64,000 nt of DNA, taken from NCBI RefSeq assembly GCF_000023865.1, contig NC_013159.1, positions 3,002,001 through 3,066,000 on the forward strand, given 5' to 3'. How positions within the stretch are numbered: position 1 is the stretch's first letter; each line of letters begins with the position of its first letter. Of the stretch, positions 58,881 through 64,000 are shown piece by piece. The translations under genes and the position numbers were made by a program. The DNA is from Saccharomonospora viridis DSM 43017 (GTDB lineage: Bacteria > Actinomycetota > Actinomycetes > Mycobacteriales > Pseudonocardiaceae). The notes beneath the pieces are model-generated. The model was not told the DNA's origin, did not search any database, and saw only the letters and a program-made list of their open reading frames with translations.

Positions 58881-60887
58881 TTGCAGCAAGATCGCCAGTG
58901 GCCCGAGTCTCACAGCGAAGAGACGGACATACTCCCCCGAATCGACGCGGGGCCCGCTCAACCTGTTCCGGGGAACGCCCCGAACGGCCCGAACGCCGCT
59001 TCGGGAGTCGACCCGAACACCACAGCACACACCCAGCACATCAGCGCGCACGACGCGCCCACGCACCAGTTCGCACCGATGGGCGCGACCGACGGCGGTG
59101 TGCCCCCTACCCCCGAGAACGACGACGGAAAGGACGGCGGAAAAGGCGACGGAAAGGGCGGCGGAAAGGGCGGCGGAAAGGGCTCAGCCTCGCAACGACC
59201 GCGTTGGCGCAGGCCAGGTTTCATCGCCGCGGCCGTGGCCGGCTTCCTGGTCCTGTTGTACGGACTCGACCTGCTCGTCACCCACGGCAACATCCCACGG
59301 GGGGTGAGCGTCGCCGGTGTCGACGTGGGCGGCATGAGCCACGCCAAGGCCGAGGACCTGCTGCGGGAGGAGATCGAACCACGGCTCGACCAGCCGGTGG
59401 CCTACGTCGCGGGTGAGGTGTCGGGTGAGTTCAACCCGAAACAGGCCGGACTGGCGCTCGACTGGGATGCCACGCTCGAACAGGCGGGTGACCAACCCCT
59501 CAACCCCTTCACCCGCATCGCCTCGTTCTTCACCACCACCGAGCTGGGCGTGGTGACCACGCCCGAGGAGAATCAGTTCGCCAACGCCATGAAGGCGTTG
59601 CGCAAGGAGATCAACCAGGACCCCGTCGAGGGCGACGTCGTCTTCGAGGGCGCACAGCCGAAGGCCGTGGAGCCCAAACAGGGCCAGGAGCTCAAGGAGG
59701 ACCAGGCCCGCGAGGTGATCCTCGCCCACTGGGTCTCCGGGGAACAGCTCGAACTGCCGGTGGACTCGACGCCGGTCACGGTGTCCATGGAAGAGGTGCA
59801 GAAGGCGCTCAAGCAGGTGGCCGAGCCCGCCATGTCCGGCCCTGTGGTGATCCGCGGTGAGGGTGCCGACGGCGTGCTGGAGCCTGAGGAGATCGCGGCC
59901 GGACTGTCGTTCGAGGCCAAGGACGGCTCCTTGGTCCCGAAGATCGACCAGAAGAAGATCATCGCCGGCGTCAAGGAGGAACTGGCCTCCACGGAGAAGG
60001 AGGGCAAGGACGCCACGATCGTCTTCAAGGACGGCAAGCCCACCGTCGAACCGTCCGAGGACGGCGTCAAGATCCAGTGGGACGAGACGCTGAAGCCACT
60101 GCTCGACGTGCTCAAGAAGACCGAGGGCCGCGAGCTGCAGGCGTCCTACAAGGAGGAGCCCGCCGAGCTCACCACCGAGGAGGCCGAGGGTCTCGGCATC
60201 AAGGAGGTCATCGGCGAGTTCACCACCGGTGGGTTCGCCCCCGACTCGGGTGTGAACATCCGCGTGGTCGCCGAGAAGGTCAACGGCGCGATCGTCAAGC
60301 CCGGCGAGACGTTCAGTCTCAACGAGTTCACCGGTCCCCGCACCAAGGCGCAGGGTTACGTCGAGGCGGGCATCATCGAAAACGGCGCCCCGGGCAAGGC
60401 CGTCGGTGGGGGGATCTCCCAGTTCGCCACGACGTTGTACAACGCGTACTACTTCGCGGGCCTGAAGGACGCCGGACACAAGGAACACAGCTACTACATC
60501 AGCCGGTACCCGAAGGGCCGCGAGGCCACCGTGTTCCAGAACCCCGACGGCTCCAGCGTCATCGACCTGAAATTCACCAATGACAGCCCGCACGGCGTGG
60601 CGATCCAGACGATCTGGACCCCGTCGGACATCACCGTGCGACTGTGGGGCACCAAGCGGTACGAGGTCAAATCGGAGACCGGACCTGAGACCGACAAGGT
60701 GCCGCCGCCCGAGAAGGAAGGCCCGGCGGAGAACTGCCAGCCGAGTCCGGGCGCCCCGGGCTTCACCGTGACCGACACCCGGATCATCACGGACATCGAG
60801 ACGGGGCAGGAAGTACGCAGGGAAGAGCGCACGGTGAAGTACAACCCGCAGCCGAAGATCGTCTGCAAGGACAAGAGGGACGACTGA
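58881..60887 (+). CDS. VanW-family membrane-anchored envelope protein
   Basis: A 668-residue protein. A cytoplasmic disordered tail with a Gly/Lys tract (GKGDGKGGGKGGGKG, about 87-101) leads to one membrane helix (113-131). Two peptidoglycan-binding-4-like domains follow outside (about 150-430), then the VanW domain (about 435-570: GEFTTGGFAPDSGVNIR, GPRTKAQGYVEAGIIENG, GGGISQFATTLYNAYYFAG). The C-terminal tail has two cysteines. Function in the wall is unproven, although the name comes from vancomycin-resistance clusters. The TTG start has GGAGGGG upstream. Two hairpins follow the stop. Confidence 0.92.
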   Translation: MQQDRQWPESHSEETDILPRIDAGPAQPVPGNAPNGPNAASGVDPNTTAHTQHISAHDAPTHQFAPMGATDGGVPPTPENDDGKDGGKGDGKGGGKGGGKGSASQRPRWRRPGFIAAAVAGFLVLLYGLDLLVTHGNIPRGVSVAGVDVGGMSHAKAEDLLREEIEPRLDQPVAYVAGEVSGEFNPKQAGLALDWDATLEQAGDQPLNPFTRIASFFTTTELGVVTTPEENQFANAMKALRKEINQDPVEGDVVFEGAQPKAVEPKQGQELKEDQAREVILAHWVSGEQLELPVDSTPVTVSMEEVQKALKQVAEPAMSGPVVIRGEGADGVLEPEEIAAGLSFEAKDGSLVPKIDQKKIIAGVKEELASTEKEGKDATIVFKDGKPTVEPSEDGVKIQWDETLKPLLDVLKKTEGRELQASYKEEPAELTTEEAEGLGIKEVIGEFTTGGFAPDSGVNIRVVAEKVNGAIVKPGETFSLNEFTGPRTKAQGYVEAGIIENGAPGKAVGGGISQFATTLYNAYYFAGLKDAGHKEHSYYISRYPKGREATVFQNPDGSSVIDLKFTNDSPHGVAIQTIWTPSDITVRLWGTKRYEVKSETGPETDKVPPPEKEGPAENCQPSPGAPGFTVTDTRIITDIETGQEVRREERTVKYNPQPKIVCKDKRDD

Positions 60888-60900
60888 GGCCGGACCCCGG

Positions 60901-60973
60901 CGACCTCCGCGGTCCGGAGGTCGCCCCGACCGAGAAACGTTCAAGGGGGCGTGCCTGGCAGGGCACGCCCCCT
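60901..60973. terminator. Double hairpin terminator between vanW-like gene and dehydrogenase gene
   Basis: A 9-bp stem CGACCTCCG/CGGAGGTCG (60901-60923) is followed by a 12-bp stem AGGGGGCGTGCC and complement (60944-60973). The genes are convergent, so the pair can end transcripts from both sides. Confidence 0.75.
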
Positions 60974-61016
60974 CGGCGTCGAAAGCGCCGCCCCTCCGGC
61001 GAGGTCCGATCCCGGC

Positions 61017-62084
61017 TCAGCGGATCATCCGGAGTCTCGACACCTCGGCCATGCGCCGTTCCGCGAGCCGGTCGGCCGCGGTCGCCGGCGGCACCCCTTC
61101 CTCCTCGGCGAGCGCGAACACCTTCTTCGTCATGTCGAACAGGCCACTCACCTTGCGACGGGCACGCTCGTAGTTGAACCCGTGCAGTTCGTCGCTGACC
61201 TGAATGAGCCCGCCGGAGTTGACCAGATAGTCGGGGGCGTAGAGGATGCCGCGTTCGTCGAGCAGTTTCTCGACACCGGAATGCGCGAGCTGGTTGTTCG
61301 CCGAACCGCAGACGATCTCGGCGCGCAATGCGGCCACTGTGGCGTCGTCGAGTGCACCGCCCAACGCGCACGGCGCGTAGACGTCGAGGTCGCACGACAC
61401 CAGTTCCGCCGTGTCGGCGACGACCCTCACCGAGGGATGAGCCGCACGCACCCGGTCGATCGCGGCTTCGGAGACGTCGGTGACGACGACTTCCGCGCCC
61501 GCCTCGACGAGGTGGTCCACAAGGAGACGACCGACCTTGCCGACACCCGACACACCGACACGTTTGCCGCGCAGGTCCGGGCTGCCCCACCGGTGTTCGG
61601 CCGCCGCACGCATGCCTTGGAAGACGCCGTAAGCGGTCATCCCCGAGGGGTCCCCGGATCCGCCGTCGTCGCTGGACCGGCCGGTGACGAAGGTCGTCTC
61701 CCTGGCGATCATGTCCATGTCCGCCACGTACGTGCCCACGTCGCACGCGGTGATGTAGCGTCCGCCGAGCGAGTCGACGAATCGGCCGTACGCCCTCAGC
61801 AACGGCTCCGACTTCAGCGTGTCGGGATCGCCGATGATGACGGCCTTACCCCCACCGAGGTCGAGGCCGGCGAGTGCGCTCTTGTACGACATGCCCATCG
61901 ACAGGGCCAGCACGTCGTCCAGCGCGTCCCGCTCCGATTCGTACGGATAGAAGCGAACCCCGCCGAGTGCGGGTCCCAACGCGGTGGAGTGCACTGCGAT
62001 GATCGCCTTGAGCCCGGTTTGCGGGTCCTGGCAGTAGACCACCTGTTCATGGCCGCCGTCGCGGCCGAATACACCCTCGGTCAC
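61017..62084 (-). CDS. vdh: Branched-chain amino acid (valine/leucine) dehydrogenase
   Basis: A 355-residue Glu/Leu/Phe/Val dehydrogenase deaminating branched-chain amino acids to 2-oxo acids with NAD. K68 (MSYKSA) and K80 (GLDLGGGK) match the substrate-binding and catalytic lysines of leucine dehydrogenase. The Rossmann loop is [21 protein letters not shown] and [13 protein letters not shown] are family-typical. The GTG at 62084 has AAAGGAG 8 nt upstream. Valine preference is assumed from actinobacterial relatives. An enoyl-CoA hydratase gene lies upstream on the same strand. Confidence 0.92.
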   Translation of the reverse strand: MTEGVFGRDGGHEQVVYCQDPQTGLKAIIAVHSTALGPALGGVRFYPYESERDALDDVLALSMGMSYKSALAGLDLGGGKAVIIGDPDTLKSEPLLRAYGRFVDSLGGRYITACDVGTYVADMDMIARETTFVTGRSSDDGGSGDPSGMTAYGVFQGMRAAAEHRWGSPDLRGKRVGVSGVGKVGRLLVDHLVEAGAEVVVTDVSEAAIDRVRAAHPSVRVVADTAELVSCDLDVYAPCALGGALDDATVAALRAEIVCGSANNQLAHSGVEKLLDERGILYAPDYLVNSGGLIQVSDELHGFNYERARRKVSGLFDMTKKVFALAEEEGVPPATAADRLAERRMAEVSRLRMIR

Positions 62085-62250
62085 GGTCGTGACTCCTTTG
62101 TCTTGCCGTTCGCGCGGCTTGTGGCTCACGCATTCGGTGTTTCTGTTCGGTTGTGGACGGCGAGGCCCGAAAGGTCGTTTTCGGTCGGTCACCGCCGTCT
62201 GCGAATCTAACCCACCCACCACCCCGCCGGAAACGGCTGACAGGCGGTCT

Positions 62251-62913
62251 TTAAGACTTCGTCGAACGCAGCGCCTCGACGGCGGAGGCGAACATGGTGG
62301 ATTTGATGGCGGCGAGCGTGCCCCGGTCCTTGCCCGCCAGCGCGCGAACCCGTTCGCACGCGCTCGACAGCACTTCGTCCTCCTCCGCGACGGCGTCCAC
62401 GAGACCGATCTCGGCCGCCTCGTGCCCGCCGAAACGTCGGCCGGTGGTCATCGAGGCGACCGCCGCGGCCGGGGTGAGCTTGCTTTGGATGAGCGCGGCC
62501 ATACCCGGTGTGAACGGGATGTTGATGTCGGCCTCGGGGAAGCAGAAGAACCCGCGGTCGGCACGCATGACCCGGAAGTCGTGCGCCATCGCCAGCATGG
62601 CACCGGCACCGAACGCGTGACCGTTCACGGCGGCCACCGTGGGTACCGGCAGGGTGAGCACCCGGGCGAACAACTCGTGCACGTCGGTCACGTAACGCTC
62701 GGCCTGGTCACCGTTGGCCAGCAACCACTCCAGGTCGAGGCCGTTGGAGTAGAACTTGCCGCGTCCGACGGTGACGAGCGCGGCGGGACCATCGTGTTCG
62801 CAGACGGTGTCCAGTATGGAGTGGACGGACTTCAACCACTCCACGGAGAAGCGGTTCTCATCGTCGCCGAGTTCGAGCACGAACACGGACTCCTGACGGT
62901 GCAATGTGGGCAT
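62251..62913 (-). CDS. Enoyl-CoA hydratase/isomerase family protein
   Basis: A 220-residue crotonase-fold protein. The oxyanion-hole segments are [13 protein letters not shown] and [40 protein letters not shown] follows, a pattern closer to isomerase/ECI-type members than to classical hydratases. It would act on acyl-CoA in beta-oxidation or branched-chain catabolism, consistent with neighbouring vdh and etfA. AAGGAGG precedes the ATG. Confidence 0.9.
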   Translation of the reverse strand: MPTLHRQESVFVLELGDDENRFSVEWLKSVHSILDTVCEHDGPAALVTVGRGKFYSNGLDLEWLLANGDQAERYVTDVHELFARVLTLPVPTVAAVNGHAFGAGAMLAMAHDFRVMRADRGFFCFPEADINIPFTPGMAALIQSKLTPAAAVASMTTGRRFGGHEAAEIGLVDAVAEEDEVLSSACERVRALAGKDRGTLAAIKSTMFASAVEALRSTKS

Positions 62914-63060
62914 AGGACCCTCCTTCGATCGACGTGGCTTTGCAAGACGGCGGCCGCGGTACTCCCCAGGTGATTCACGCGGTCCCTCCACATGGACCAG
63001 CGAGGAAGGCTGGTCCGACGCGTTCACCGCGCACGGGGCCGGATGCCGGGGCGCAGACGA

Positions 63061-63105
63061 CGAAGGCCACCCCCGCCGCGAAGAACGCGGCGGGGGTGGC
63101 CTTCG
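63061..63105 (-). terminator. Very strong stem-loop after etfA
   Basis: Perfect 20-bp arms (starting CGAAGGCCACCCCCGCCGCG) with a 5-nt loop lie 32 bp after the etfA stop. The arms are symmetrical for both strands. It should end the etf transcript before the enoyl-CoA hydratase gene. No T-tract follows. Confidence 0.8.
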
Positions 63106-63136
63106 CGAGCGAACGCAGGGGGCTTGTCGAGCTGTG

Positions 63137-64000
63137 TCAGCCCTTGCGCTTGTTGATCTCCTCGGTCAGCTGCGGGGCGACGTCGAACAGGTCACCCACC
63201 ACACCGAAGTCGGCGATCTCGAAGATCGGCGCCTCGGGGTCCTTGTTCACCGCGACGATCGTCTTCGAGGTCTGCATACCCGCACGGTGCTGAATCGCGC
63301 CGGAGATGCCGAGCGCGATGTAGAGCTGCGGCGACACGGTCTTACCGGTCTGTCCGACCTGGAACTGGGCCGGGTAGTACCCGGAGTCCACCGCCGCACG
63401 GGAGGCACCGACGGCCGCACCGAGCGAGTCGGCCAGCTTCTCCACGACCTCGAACTTCTCCGCGGAACCGACACCACGGCCACCCGAGACCACGACCGAG
63501 GCCTCGGTCAACTCGGGGCGGTCACCGGCGACGACCGGCTCGACACCGGTGATCTTGGCGGACTTGGCCGGGTCCACAGCGGGCAACGAGACGGTCTCCT
63601 CGACCGCCGCACCCTCGGCCTGCTCCGCCTCGACGGAGCCGGGCCGCACGGAGACCACCGGCACGCCCCGAGTGGTCTTCGACTTCACGGAGAACGCGCC
63701 ACCGAAGATCGACTGTTCGACGCTGCCGTCGGCGTTCACACCCACGGCGTCGCCGATCCAGCCGGAGCCGATACGCGCGGCCAGCCGTCCGGACACTTCC
63801 TTGCCCTCGGCGGTCGCGGCGACGAGCACCGCAGCGGGTGAGGCCTGCTCCACGACGGCCGCCAGGGCATCGACCTTCGGCGTGACGAAGTAGGTCGCGG
63901 CGTCGTCGGACTCGGCCACGTACACCTTCGCGGCGCCGTAGGACGCCAGCGACTCCTTGGCCTTCGCCGCCGTACCGGGCGCGCCGACCACGACGGCCGA
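63137..64000 (-). CDS. etfA: Electron transfer flavoprotein alpha subunit, 5' end outside the window
   Basis: The last 288 residues of EtfA; about 30 N-terminal residues lie beyond the right edge. The C-terminal FAD domain shows VVVSGGRGVGSAEKFEVVEK, SRAAVDSGYYPAQFQVGQTG, YIALGISGAIQHRAGMQTSK and VAVNKDPEAPIFEIADFGVVGD, the EtfA signature. It carries electrons from acyl-CoA and other dehydrogenases to ETF:quinone oxidoreductase. etfB is expected just upstream, outside the window. Confidence 0.97.
   Translation of the reverse strand, partial: SAVVVGAPGTAAKAKESLASYGAAKVYVAESDDAATYFVTPKVDALAAVVEQASPAAVLVAATAEGKEVSGRLAARIGSGWIGDAVGVNADGSVEQSIFGGAFSVKSKTTRGVPVVSVRPGSVEAEQAEGAAVEETVSLPAVDPAKSAKITGVEPVVAGDRPELTEASVVVSGGRGVGSAEKFEVVEKLADSLGAAVGASRAAVDSGYYPAQFQVGQTGKTVSPQLYIALGISGAIQHRAGMQTSKTIVAVNKDPEAPIFEIADFGVVGDLFDVAPQLTEEINKRKG

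Overview
The window is high-GC actinobacterial chromosome. Typical signs are GTG and TTG starts, GTGA and ATGA gene overlaps, PriA in place of HisA plus TrpF, F420-dependent oxidoreductases, and a Rv2175c/PASTA-kinase/AroG neighbourhood. The protein at 27789-28703 reproduces every landmark I remember of the PET-hydrolysing cutinase Cut190, including S176/D222/H254, Ser226, Arg228, the calcium ligands and C287/C302. That points to Saccharomonospora viridis (Pseudonocardiaceae) or a very close strain. The species call is inference from that one protein and from gene content.

Layout. 0-1.6 kb: left-running succinate dehydrogenase operon, cut by the window edge. 1.9-5.9 kb: Entner-Doudoroff pair edd-eda and a lipase-maturation-factor-like membrane protein. 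5.9-8.1 kb: recX, recA and DUF3046, with a LexA-type recA promoter, a palindrome of two DnaA-box-like sites at the predicted start of transcription, and a 9-bp minisatellite. 8.1-15.6 kb: a tiny membrane protein, a membrane-anchored Hsp70-like ATPase, the Lhr helicase and peptide deformylase. 15.7-21 kb: a cell-wall-hydrolase-like protein, a HEPN gene behind a perfect SOS-box palindrome, a GNAT gene, a decayed DUF3237 fragment, and EamA and CaCA transporters. 21-34 kb: DUF885 peptidase, polyprenyl synthase, a luciferase-like oxidoreductase, a giant LuxR regulator and Cut190, then Rv2175c, PASTA kinase, WS/DGAT acyltransferase and DAHP synthase. 34-42 kb: a secreted serine protease and gltB-gltD, whose junction has been expanded by tandem duplication. 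42-45 kb: a cobalamin riboswitch and a btuFCD-type importer. 45-58 kb: lgt, trpA, trpB, trpC, a membrane protein, trpE, a TetR regulator, hisI, hisF, a two-gene insert, priA, hisH and an MFS gene. 58-64 kb: VanW protein, branched-chain amino acid dehydrogenase, enoyl-CoA hydratase-like protein and the start-truncated etfA.

Functionally, most of the window is core metabolism: TCA/respiration, the ED pathway, nitrogen assimilation by glutamate synthase, aromatic and histidine biosynthesis, and branched-chain amino acid and acyl-CoA catabolism feeding ETF. DNA repair (recA, recX, lhr), envelope building (lgt, GT-C, VanW, wall hydrolase-like protein) and Ser/Thr-kinase signalling make up the rest. 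I found no tRNA, rRNA, CRISPR array, prophage or intact insertion sequence. The accessory-looking parts are the oxidoreductase/LuxR/cut190 block inside a conserved neighbourhood, the plus-strand pair splitting the his genes, and the DUF3237 remnant.
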